Source of the DNA: Anisakis pegreffii
Lineage: Eukaryota > Nematoda > Chromadorea > Rhabditida > Anisakidae
NCBI GenBank assembly: GCA_035041965.1
Contig: JAPYMA010003008.1
Location: 1 to 64,000, forward strand
Length of the DNA: 64,000 nt
Reading direction: 5' to 3'
In this document: one piece after another, positions 1-12,277 of the stretch
Position numbering within the stretch: the stretch's first letter is position 1
Layout of the letters: every line of letters starts with the position of its first letter
The notes under the pieces: generated by a model
The model's input: only the letters and a program-made list of their open reading frames with translations
Told to the model about the DNA's origin: nothing
Database searches by the model: none
Position numbers and translations under genes: made by a program

Positions 1-17
1 TATCGTATTATTTCCAG

Positions 18-740
18 TTACTACAAAAGTCCGAGGAACGCACTCTCAGTGGATTATATAAGCTATATGGATGAGTTAGCTGTTTTGGTTGGATGTAAAC
101 CACGAATTTGCAAGGTCCTCTTATTTTCTTTACCATCAGCGCACCATTCGTGGTTTTGTACACTGCACAGCTTAAGTTATTCCTGAATATATTACAGACC
201 ACATTCACTATCTAATGCTATTACAATACGGTGCTATTTCAGTACACTTTTTGCGATCCACGATTTGCGATGCGTCTTTTTGTTGGCCCAAACGTTCCAT
301 ATGTGTATCGACTGCAGGGAAAAGGTCGTTGGGAGGGTGCTAAAAACGCTATCCGCAACGTTCCGAACCGTGTCAAGATACCGATGAAAAATCGTAATTG
401 CTTCATAGAACCGTACAAAGAAGACGGCAACATTGTATGATTTTATGTTCACATTGTTTAACCGAAATATAGAGACGTTCCGAATGAACTATTCAACAGT
501 TCAATGTTTCGAATGATATAATCGCCGCTTTAATTTCAGGATCATCGCTTCCGGTATTCAGTGCTTAAAATACTCGCGGTAATCACTTGCATACTGCTGA
601 TGACCGCACTGTGGTCATATGTTTCAGCACCACGCGAAGCGTTCTTATCGTATACCGTTTGCGTGATTGTGTTACTTTCCGTTTATGCTTTTATTATGCT
701 TTGGTTTGATAAACAGTTCGGTGTTACTTCGCTTTTTTGA
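18..740 (+). CDS. Flavin-containing monooxygenase, C-terminal part (5' end outside window)
   Basis: This is the 3' end of a flavin-dependent monooxygenase (FMO), an NADPH/FAD enzyme of the ER that oxygenates nitrogen and sulfur nucleophiles. Exons are 18-114, 243-434 and 540-740; phases join cleanly and the stop is TGA 738-740. The reading shows FMO C-terminal landmarks: VDYISYMDELA, then GCKPRICK joined to YTFCDPRFAMRLFVGP, VYRLQGKGRWEGAKNAI, and a basic stretch. The last exon encodes two hydrophobic segments (from LKILAVITCILLMTALW and CVIVLLSVYAFIML), which fits the C-terminal membrane anchor of the family. The FAD and NADPH Rossmann motifs lie upstream of the window. A polyadenylation signal AATAAA is at 917-922. 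Family assignment is firm; which FMO paralogue it is cannot be told. Confidence 0.88.
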
Positions 741-916
741 ATGTTTTTTTCAGTAATTTGTCGAGGATCACTCTCTCAGCATCAGCATAACGTAAGAAAA
801 GTTTTCGCGAGATTTCAGACGAATTTCGAGCAATATCTTTCGCTTATTCTATTGTGATGTAATGAGATAAGTTGTATTGATCATTGTCGAATTGTTGTAC
901 TCATATCATTTCAATG

Positions 917-922
917 AATAAA
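917..922 (+). promoter_or_regulatory. Candidate polyadenylation signal of the FMO gene
   Basis: A canonical AATAAA hexamer 177 bases after the FMO stop codon. It is the first one on this strand after the gene. Such hexamers are common in AT-rich DNA, so the link is only positional. Confidence 0.4.
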
Positions 923-1423
923 TATCACATCTAAACGACAATTTATCCCCAGAAATTTACGCTGAAATCAGAGACAGTTTCGGCGGTCGAACTTCAGTAT
1001 CAATGGAAAAATGCATGAAATGATCTCATTTAAGCATTGCTTGAATGCGCTAATCTTATCTATTCCTACAAGGTAGAAACAGTCTCATTCTTAGTAAAAA
1101 GAATTTATGGATCGCACTCATTGCTATCTCACGACAGCTGACAAATATTGAAGCATTTTTCGTGAAACACAGAAACGTTGTCTAATGGATTCAGTTTTGT
1201 ACAGTAAACGACAAACAAAACACTGTTAATTGACTTGATTTGTGCATCAATAGAATGATCAATCAATGGATTATTGAGTGAACCAGTTTTTCGTATTTTC
1301 CATTCAATTTAAAAATTTTAAGTTATTCTATTTCGTAATTGAATTGAATCCATTAGATTGTGTTCCCCGAAGTACAAATCTCCGCATTATGCCCGATGCT
1401 CAAGTGTGCATATCTATGGCGCA

Positions 1424-4400
1424 ATGTTGGCTACCGTTAAATTTGACTATGTAGCGGTTGTGATCATGCTTTATTGCTGCTCACAGTTCTATGCTATTTC
1501 GAGCGACGGTCTCATAGATGTGGATTCAGAAGAATACGATGAATATTTCGTAAGTGATTGTGAATTTAGCTGAGAATTTGTGTGCCATTTAAGAAACGCT
1601 TCTTTCAGAATTCAGAATGAACAAAAATGCTTCGATGTGAGTCAAAATGCGTGAAACTTATTGCACTTCCAAGCACCGCGTCTTTTGTCTCTATTCGGAA
1701 ATGCCGTAACAAAATGCAGAAATTTAGGAGCCAACTGATGACTACGGTGATGAGAAAATGCTATGGGGAAAGGAGCAGAATCCACAGTGGTGTGATGCAC
1801 CGCTGATGAATAACACATTACGTGATCGTTTCTCGGTGCGTAATTCGTTCGTTGAACCAAATTCGAAAGGACAGGTAAACTGAATGCATGACCTTCGTTA
1901 CCATATAATATATTTTTTAAACGCTTTTTCCATTTTGCAGACAAATATTTTTAAGAATGTTTCTTTTAGTTTGTTACCGAAACAATGATTGAACTGCACT
2001 GCGGTGAGGGACGACGCTTGAAACTGAATGATTCTTTGATTCATCCGTTGGTTTGTAAAGCAACGAAATATTCTATTTGCTTCATTGAAATTTTCTTTTC
2101 TTTAACGTGCTCACTCCAGATCAACAGAAATAACTCATTCGTTTCTTCGTCTCTTCGATCTACAATTCAGGCTGAAGGCCGGATGGGATAGTGCCTGGAA
2201 TAGATGAGTTAATATGAAGATTGTATTTTAGCGTTCAGCATACTTGCGTTGTACATTTAACAATATCGCGTTGAGAGGTGAATGGTTTTTGATTGGCATG
2301 ATGGACTACATGGCATCGTTCACGCCGGAATGTACATTTCGAAATGCGACGATTATAATCTGCGATGCACCGCAGTTGAACCCGAACGAAATCGCTATTG
2401 ACGAATACAAGAAAGCAAGATTCTATAAGCATAACGAAACGCTTATATTGCGGTCAGTGATGCGTGCCTAGTTGATTATCAGTATGCACTGATTACCTTT
2501 TGTATCATTTGTTCTGCTGGAAATGAGGCTTAGTGCTGAGACATCGATGGGGCTCACCATATTAGTTCACAATTCACGAATGCCACTAGTGTTTTCAGTT
2601 GATTAAATCAAGCATATTTGAAGATGCGCTCAAGAGAGCGATCGTCTACTACCGAATGGTACTCACAAACTACGTTGTGATCAAAGCGGATGGATTTACG
2701 AGGTGAACAACACTGAACTCAAAAACAAATCCCCGAGATGCAGTAAGTTTCAAATTCAACTCCCCTATTCATTGTCACAAATCGCATGGATTCAGGAACA
2801 CTCGTTTATCAACATTTATTTATGTCAGCCTTCAAACCAGTTTCCGCAAAACCACCCAGATTTCCGATGCTAACTTTCGAAAAAATGTCAGAAAGTTCTA
2901 TTCAGTGTTTTACATGTAAGTCTATTCCTGGAACGAGCTGATCATTGGTCATTTGGTCGGTTGTTGTTCGAATCTGTTAGTTCTCCAACAAATGCTTAAG
3001 CTAAAATCGCTCGAATACCCGCCAGTTTCAGAGCGATTTTTCAGCTTCGAATATAAAGTTATCATGATTTTTCCCTGTTGAAAATAATCGGCTGTGCTCT
3101 GTATCGATAATCATTTTGAAAATAAGAAGTATTACCATTCGTTCGACGTTGTATTTGCTCTTGAATGAGATATTTTTTGTGGGGTTGATGTTTGCAGATG
3201 TTTCTGATTTACAAAGTGAACTGTTTGGCTGAAATAAAACAGATGATAAATTATGATGGGTTTTCGCTGATCGAGTCACAACAGTGATCCCATCGAATGT
3301 TTCGATTTAATTGCCCTTCTTATTGAGAAATTTACACGTATTCACTAAGTATTTCCAACATTGCCACTTTTTGCGATGGCGGTCATTGTGCATAAAATTC
3401 TCAAGGAAAACTCATCACCTAAAATTTCAGACTTTTGAAATTTTCTCCGCATTATTATGAAACAGCTTTTGCTGTGTACGTGCTGTGATGAGCAGAAACA
3501 GAATTTTCCTATTCACTCAGTGAAGTCAAACAAACTCAATTGAATATTGCAGTCAGACAAACTCAATCTCAGTCTAAACTCACAAGAGGATACCCCGAAA
3601 CATACACGGTTGAATGATTCATTCAGGAATATTTGCCGTCAGTATGGAAGAGGTTACAGTAGGTTCTGAGAAACACACCAAATCTACGATAGCAATTTTA
3701 TTGGCCTCATCGAACGACTTCTGTCGTCAGCATAGTCCTTATTGAAAACAATCTACAGAATCGAATTTGCACAACAATTGTAAGCTTTCATTGATGAAGC
3801 GAATGCACAAATCCATTCAGCAGTGAGCGAATTGAATAAGTTTTGTTTTTAGTACCACATTCGACGTGCACTCTTCAGAAGATTCCTTCATATTTGAACT
3901 ATGCGATCAACGCATCGATATGCAGTCAAACGAACGCAAACTGTCCTGAAGCTGACCAAGCACTCCCAATTGGCTTTCAGGTCTTTTTGAATCTACTAAA
4001 CCTTTGAACTATTCTTCATATGAACGTCTAAAATTCCTCAGTATGAAAGTTATTGCTAAAAATTTCTGGTTGTGAAATTCTTACTGCTGAAAGTTCGTTA
4101 CAGTGGAATGAGTGAGTTTTTTTTTGAAGTACTTCAGTAAATTCATCAGTGCAATTACGGCTCAAAAAGTTTGAAATAATTTCATCGTTAACCAATTTCT
4201 ATTAGCTGCGTAAGAGCTTGGAGAAAGTGATCATTGCTGACGTGCTGCCGAACTGTTTAGAAGCATTATTGTGTAGTGAGAAATATGCGATTTTTTCGAA
4301 TATGAGCTGCGGTAATGCGGGCGGCTATGTAATGGTGCAATTCTCTAAGCTTTTCTGATGAGATTCAAAATTTTAAGCAGCAAACAATTTTTTGTTCAAT

Positions 4401-6802
4401 AACCTGAATGTATCCGCTAAATGAAATGAAATTTTAATGAAGATATCGCTGAGCTGCAAATCGTCAACACTCCGTCTGAACGGTGCGTCATTGGTCACTT
4501 GTATGAAATCACAAATCGTTGAAGGCTCTGTTTGGTATCCAACAAAATGGCCCCTTTGTTCAATGAAACGTCAGTTTTACTAATCAAAAGCAAATATCGA
4601 AATTCCCTCAAAACGATGCATGCATATTCTCCTTGAATGCAAGCGTTTTTTGATGACGTATCAACAAAAATTTTTTTCGGCGAATGAAATTTTGAGACAC
4701 GAACTAGCAAAGACTTGAGAACTATCGGATGAGTGACAATGCTTATCAGGCGCGCATCATGCTCGAAAAATGAATGTCACATCAAAATTATTGAAGTTGT
4801 GCGCTTTTTTCGCTCAATGGAACCTCATTTTCAATAGTATAATAATGTTTCTTTTTTTTGGTACTGCTTCATTGTAACACTGAACTAACCATCTAGAACT
4901 GAACTAAATGTCACCGAAATACCACATTTCGTTTAGTGGGATGCAATATGCAAAAATTCATACTAGAAATGATAGAAATTTGGTTTGCTATGTGGCTGAG
5001 CCGTGGAACCAAAGAGTACAACAGACTGCAGTTTCCTCTTCCCTGTTTTACTGAGAAATCGATTGCCAGCTAATCTTTCTGATGCACATATGATGTTTCT
5101 CCCTTTACTACTACTACTACAGCACTGAATTATTCAAATGAACGACCAACTCTTTCATATTTTGCTGTAATAAAGGTCCGTCGATGACGATCACCGAACT
5201 GAATTCGAAAATGTACAGCTGATCAGTAAATTTCAGTGAACTGTCTCACTCCGTACATTCGCCTCGGTGACTATATCGCGGAGGATGCGTCTCGCATTTT
5301 TCGGCCAGGAACACGAGTGTCATTTGAATGCTTTGAGGAGCACACTCTAATTGGTAGCAATGTTGTGGAATGCACAGATGCAGGCTACTGGAACGATTCA
5401 TTGCCTACTTGCATTCACGGTTACCTCTTCGCAATTGCAATCGCTTTGCTTGTTTCTTTGACTGCTCTACGGGTACAACACAACACTACGCGGTGTTTGT
5501 TGCGCACTTGGCTAAAAGCACCTTTCTTAAATGATATATGTGGCTTCAACAGACCTGAGTTCAGCAATTCTCAATTACACTCAGCTCAGATTAACTGCAG
5601 TTTGCCCAAACATCAGTTTATGATTAAGCTTTCGATGGGTTTGTTTCGACTCAACTTCAGCCAAAAAAATGGAACCTAAAAGAAGGAACGTGAAGTTTCA
5701 ATCTGTACCACATTTGCTAAAATTCAATTATTAAAATGTTAGGAAGTTCGTTAAAACGTATTTGAAATCATCAGGTAATTCATTCCTGAGTCAAATCGTA
5801 CCGTTATTTGACACACTTAATGTGGATTTCATCAGTGAGACGTTATATCACAATAGGATTGTTGATCATAAGATGAAAGTAATTGATTTTATGAGAGCGA
5901 AAAAGATGAAATGTTTCTCGTTTTAAAACGGTTCAAAATCTGAAAGTTCCATTGAAACCCAATTTTTTTCATGCAAACCCAAAAAAGTTCAGATTTTTGA
6001 AATATATTTAGGACAAATCTAGTGAAAGAGTTTTTATCTGCGTTTAGATGAATGTTCCAAGTAGGCGTAAATTGAGTGAGGGCAGCAGCTGTTCAGAGCA
6101 CACAAACAATTACATTTGTATTGCTTAAAACAATGAACAACACGAAATTTAGACGGCCAAACAAAAATTCACATTTCAGCGGTTTTTTGGGGTTGCCAAC
6201 GAAATTCATCCGTCAATTTATTTTCTGTAATAAAGCGCCTTCGAGCGACAACGTTGATGAACAGTATTGAGCTGTATTTTAATCGGAGTAATTGGGTTTG
6301 GGGAAACCGAATGAAATGATGCTTTGAGGAGTTTTTTGTTCTGTATGGCTGATGATGTTGGCTGATGCTAAACTTTGTGAGGATTCGATGCATTTTTGCC
6401 AAGCGATATAACGCGAATCAACGATTTGGATAACGCTATGTGACGTTATTCAAGAGCATTTCCAAGAAGTAACTCATTCAGATTGTAACTGAATGCAAAA
6501 CAAACATAGCAATTAGTCTGCTAGCAGCAAACACTCGCATTTGTATGCTACGGAGGAAAGCTACGGAAACTATTAATTGTGAATAATTAAAATAATACGC
6601 ATTCTCATAATCAGAATGCTGATTTGAATGCAACCAATTTCTTATTGCAGATGAACAAGAAATTGATGAAACACTTGTTTACGGCGTATTGATTAGTATT
6701 ACGCTGACTCTGCTGATCATACTCTGTTTTATGATCAAATTGGTTCGAGAGCAAAATCGAAAATCCCATCGAAACGCATCCGGTCGTCCATTAAGGGTTT
6801 AA
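1424..6802 (+). CDS. Sushi (CCP/SCR) domain type I membrane protein, 11 exons, about 444 aa
   Basis: Exons: 1424-1549, 1616-1636, 1728-1874, 1970-2050, 2232-2452, 2624-2742, 2829-2915, 3853-3980, 4206-4275, 5237-5419, 6651-6802. Phases agree at all ten junctions (1335 nt). It begins with a hydrophobic signal peptide (KFDYVAVVIMLYCC). Cysteine-rich modules of sushi type follow, such as CDAPQLNPNE with NGTHKLRCDQSGW, and CLTPYIRLGDY with RVSFEC, VECTDAGYWNDSLPTC. A single membrane span (YGVLISITLTLLIILCF) and a short basic cytoplasmic tail end the protein. Sushi modules usually mediate extracellular protein-protein binding. Exon 2 is a 21-nt micro-exon, and exon 6 starts after a TTTGAAG acceptor. 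The start ATG at 1424 is preferred over 1358 because it gives a standard signal peptide. I do not recognise a named orthologue. The last sushi module and the membrane segment are most certain; exons 7-9 are less conserved. Confidence 0.75.
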
Positions 6803-9800
6803 TTTATTAATTCTACTCTGAAAAATCTTTCTTATTGTTGGAAGCAGCAATTTCATCATGGAGCGTCTTGCTCACACCTCACATGGCCTCATGCATCATC
6901 GTTTTGGTGCTTGACATCCGGAACATTATGGCTACATACATTTTTTAATCTAGTCTGATAGTTCAACCTCAGCTTCATCCAAAGATTCACGTTGCCTTGG
7001 CTGCCTCAGAATGATCGCTTTTTGAATCGTGACTTCTCATGCTAATCACACCTCCACCTCATTCCTTCTCATCAAGCAGTCATTATATGAACACATACGT
7101 ACATATTCGTCATTCACGGACCATCAATCAAACTCGCTCTCTCACAAGTCCTGATATTGTTTCCTATTACCTGTCGTCATGTCATTCCACTGCCCCTCCT
7201 ACAGCAATATCCATTGAAGCAGTGATTTTTTAATGAGCCAATCCTTAGTGTGTCGAGCGAGATCGTATATGACATTATATGAATTTAGAATATGCAGACA
7301 ACTGATATGATTTGTGAATGTCGTTAAACGTTCAGGACAGAACCGAATCGAGTAATCGCTTTCTGCCGAAGTCTGAAGTGCGTCTCACATCCCTCTAAGA
7401 AGAACGTTTAGCGCGAATGTGAATATACATCATTGATTAGAAGATCATCATTATGATTGTCGACGGAAATAATTTCAAATTTCGCCTCCAAGAACAATGC
7501 GACCGACTGTACATATCATGAAATCATAAATCATTAATGAGCGAAAGAGATGATTGGAATCGGTTCACAATATGATTGATATTCTGTTCCAGTCATCTCA
7601 TGATAAAGATTTATTGATCAAGATCGTTGTTCTAGTGTTCTCTTCTCTCCTTTTTGGATCATCTCTCGGAAACTTAATTGTTTGAGGTCGAAAATCAATT
7701 CGACACGCATGCCGTGTATTCATCATCTAAAAATACAACGGTCTGAAAAAGAAAGACCAAATTTTTGATCTTTGAATCGTGGAATTTAATGAAAGACATC
7801 ACCAACAATTTACATAAATCCAACGATTGAACATAAAGCATAAATAAATCGCCACTCGATGTGGTGTCAGATATGAGCTCGAAGTCGTATCAAATCCCCT
7901 TCGGATTACTCTTCATTCATGAACTTGAATAACGCCGTTTCGAGTGTAAACGGCGAATAAAGTTTGATGAAATGAATTTGTCAGAGTTGCTCTATGGGAT
8001 TTGTTTCTATGCGGCATTTGATGAAAGCTCAGACCTTACCATGCGTGGTGTTACTAATAATGATCCATGCAATCTGTTTGAATCAACTGAATAAACATCG
8101 TTTTCATTAGTCCTAAATGCAAAACTTCCAGTATTTGCACAATTCAGTAAGCATCTAGCGAAACGACTGCCTTCACTACTCACAATTTTGGTTTGGCCAA
8201 TAATGTTGTCATAAGAATAAATTAGAGGATTTGCAATATTGGATGCGTTCATAGAGATGAGGCATTCATCAACAGGAAGATGAGACATTCAGATATCATT
8301 GATATAAGCTTTTTCCTGCATCGAGTTGTAATTATCTTCTGCGTTATCCGTTGTCTTGACCCTCACATTCGAGGCATTCGTTCGAACCATATCGCTTGTC
8401 GATCATTGATACGCTCCAATAAGTATGCATTATTCATCATTTGGAGTATGTTATAGGTGGTTACTGATCTATTATGTAATCCAATTTGATTGATTTTTTT
8501 ATTTAGACTGATCATTCGAGTGCTGCGTACGGTAATAAAAATCGAATTACCGCACTGAAAGTGGGCTCCTCAGATTGATAAAATTTTATACGATCCAATT
8601 CCGAAGATGATGAAACCAACCACCGGGCAGCTGTTGCGCATTAAACACACACACATATGTCTGTGTTCGAACATGCCCAGGAATTGTGCGTCTTCATAAG
8701 AATATGTATGTGAATTTGGAATTTTATCCGTTGGTGGAGTTTTGGATGGCTGGCATCAAATTGATAATCACCATACTGATGTCACTGTTATAATGTGATG
8801 GGCACTTTGGCGCCGTAATTTGGTTGAATTGTAGCGCACAAATCATCGCCGTTTATGTTGAGATAAAAAGTGCGATTCATTCCATCCAAAACAAACATTT
8901 CGCGTTATATTTACAAATTTCAATTCACATTTGTTGTTGTTTCGGTGCGATGAGACATACAGTATACGAGGAAATTTCAGTGCGAGAGATTTTTGTATTT
9001 TTGGAGAGTTGTGAGCAGCGTGTAGATAACTGAGTGTGAAACTTCTTGGTGAGTGCTCACAAGAGCGAAATAGTTGCGTTTGCTTAGTTGTTGAGTCATT
9101 TTAATAGTGTTCGTAATGATTGAATGCGATGCGTTTCATTACTATCATATGCTATTCATAATTGAGCACATCGAATGGGAATGCATTGACTCCAGAGAAA
9201 TTACAAACTTTGATAGCTGTTGTTTTCAGTTCTTTTGCCCATACGTTGTCACCGTATCCAACTTTAGTCGAACGCAATTTTAAAACGCATCTCACCAGTG
9301 GATCTCTCATCTCAAAAAAACGAAAGCGATATTCAAATAACTTTAGGCTGCATATGTACGAGCGCAGTCTAAGAGAATTTGACACTGAATGAAATGAAAC
9401 TGGCCAAAATTGGAGCTGAAATCAACTTGAGAGCTACGTTGGACCTGTTGGCCTAAGCACTTAATTGAGGATCTACTGAGCATTGCGGATAATCGATATG
9501 ATTTAGGTATTTGGATTGTGTGCAGAAAGTGCCGCCTGTTTATTTGAATAAATTGACGATTTAATTGCGACAACAAATGTTATGAAAAGAATCGATAAGA
9601 AATAGCAACAAAGCTGTGCATATTAATCCTAACAATAACAGCACATAATAAAGTTAGTAATAATGCTAATAAAAACAATGCGAGTGTTGCTGTCAAATTG
9701 ACACTATTAACATTAGTGAGTCATCATTGATCATATAAGCAATGATAGATGAAAATAAAGCCAATATGAAAGGCAAATGGATTGATGCATGCATCAGTCT

Positions 9801-10012
9801 TGGTGTTTGTTTGATTGTGTTTTTGTGTTATTTGACGACAATGATCATGTAAACAATTTTAGTGGCGTCGAGCAATTCAGGATGCAACGTTTCTCATGAA
9901 CAGAATCACTTGCCTCATCTCTCACTGAGTCGTTAGCCACAAATAGGCTCATAATAGCTCGAATCTGAATCTAGTTCACTGTTACCGCCAGATAGTAATA
10001 GATTGCATTGTA

Positions 10013-10085
10013 CTACATTATACGTATTATATGTTGAATACATTACATTATACATGTTGAATACATTACATTATGCATATTATAT
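10013..10085. repeat. AT-rich short tandem repeat
   Basis: A motif of roughly 25-30 bases (ACATTATAC..GTTGAATACATT) is repeated about three times, followed by a TATATA run. It is low-complexity sequence with no coding potential. Confidence 0.6.
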
Positions 10086-11926
10086 ATATTGACATGCGAA
10101 TTACATATTATTATTATTACCGCTTCTGATCTGAACGTAATTGCAATTGATTGTTTTGTGATTATGATATATGTAAGGATCAATATGTGCTCCTCGTTTC
10201 GTTTACGTTGACTCATTTATTCATGTTTGTGTTGTTATTATCATGTTCATAAATGATGCACTTTAGCTATTTTGTTACGATCAATTGACTATCGAGTAAT
10301 TACATTTCTATTTGGCTGTAATGGCTCAGTTGAGAAGCGATCAAATATCAATTATGGTTCGTATTCCAGAGAGAGCAGAAATGCTACCCTTAAATGTATC
10401 GATAGAATGAAGCTCTGTCCCAGGGGCTGTTTGGCTGATGGGAAAATGTTTCACTTCTTTTTGCTTTTTGATTGCTTGGAATCTTCAGCTATTGGTAAAA
10501 CAAAAAAGAGGAAGGGGAGAGTGCGACGATGAAGACGTCATTAGTGAAATAGATTGAATTGTAGTGCCAAGAATGAAGTGATGAAGGGAAATGGAAAGAG
10601 AATTAATCGAGCATTGAGTTAAAATGTGTCGTTGCTTTTGCTAATTTACATAAATTACTTGTGCTCATTTGAAGTTATGAATGTGCTTGGGATTAGCGGA
10701 GAGGAGAACAGCATAAATCGTCTTCAATGAGCAATTAATTTCGGGAGTGATTCAAGATAAACGTCTCGTTTCTGAAAGTGTTTGATGGTTCATAGTTAAG
10801 AACAACCGACAACAACAAATTTATTTGTTTACAGTTAATAAGCAGTCAACGATTTAGCTATGCTTGTCCATGGGCTTGCGAATCACTGGTGAATCTGTAA
10901 ATAAGCCTAGGTGAAGTCTATTTGAGTTTTCGTGAAACGCTGTGGATAATGTGAAATTGCTCACAATCGAACAAGTAAACAATGCGATCAAATGCAAATT
11001 TTCATCTCCAATAACGATCAATAATAGATGAAAAAAGCATTGAATTCATTCAATTCATCTGTCGGTAATATCGACGCTAACTGATTTAAGAAATGAGCAT
11101 TGAGTTATATTTTTAAAATGAAATATTAACACTTCAATAGGTACCACGTCAAATTTCAATGCTTGAGAGAACTGCTGAAGATGAGCGTAAAAACAAAGAA
11201 GATATGACGGCATGCGTTGCCATGGAGCATTTTTTGTTGGGCTCAACTCGCAGGAAATTTATCATAGATTGAATTTGAATTGTCGACATCAAAGGAAACT
11301 GCCTTCAATATGGCGATTGTGTTCTTCCGAACCCATCCACACTTAAATTGAATTCTAAAAGTTCCGTTGAAAAGAAAAGATTTCTTTAGGTGTTCATGAA
11401 TGCCTTTGTGGCTCTTATTATACTCTCACCTAGTCGTGCAATAAAATATCATCAATGCTGAATGCTTTTCACTCGATGGGGAAGGAGAATTTCAGTGGTA
11501 TTCATGATTAATAATAAATCGACGGTTATGGCTAAGAATGAATGTATGACTGTAGGGGACTATATGAGATGGGATTCGAAATCGATCAACTTCTTGAGAA
11601 GGTTGATATTCAGTAACGAAACATGTAAGACTGACAATTGAATTGGATTGATTCGATTGTTTCAGCAGGGTTCAAAAATCGTTAAAGAAACGATGTTAAT
11701 AGTGATTCGTTTAAACGAGCTGTGTTCATTTTTATGATCATCTTTGTTAATTTTCGAGTTCATTTGTTGTTTTAACATTCCATCAATTTAATCATATTTG
11801 CACGTTTGCTGGTACGTTCCAAGTCGGCTTTAAGCACTTCTTAACTTATCCAAGGCTGATTCTTATTGCCTTTCTCATATCACCATTACTTTCCGGCATT
11901 GCCTTCGTTGTATTGTCAGTGCTATT

Positions 11927-12277
11927 ATTGAAGTAGAGCTTATTTATTATTGAAGTAGAACTTATTATCCAATTAATCCTTCCTTTTGTATGTATTCTAT
12001 TAATATTGTTAATGTTACTAGCACCTGAGACATCAAATCCAAATGGTTATCATTGAAGTAGAACTTATTCATTATTGAAGTAGACCTTATTATCCAATTA
12101 ATCCTTCCTTTTGTATGTATTCTATTAATATTGTTAGTGTTACTAGCACCTGAGACATCAAATCCAAATGGTTATCATTGAAGTAGAACTTATTATCCAA
12201 TTAATCCTTCCCTCTGTTTGTATCCTATTAATATTGTTAGTGTTACTAACACCTGGGATATCAAATCCAAATGGTTC
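11927..12277. repeat. Tandem repeat, three copies of about 110-130 bp
   Basis: Three near-identical units in direct orientation. Each begins ATTGAAGTAGAACTTATT, passes through CCAATTAATCCTTCC and ends CAAATCCAAATGGTT. The first two units contain an extra internal copy of the ATTGAAGTAGA start; the third is more diverged and lacks it. No open frame spans the units. Confidence 0.9.
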
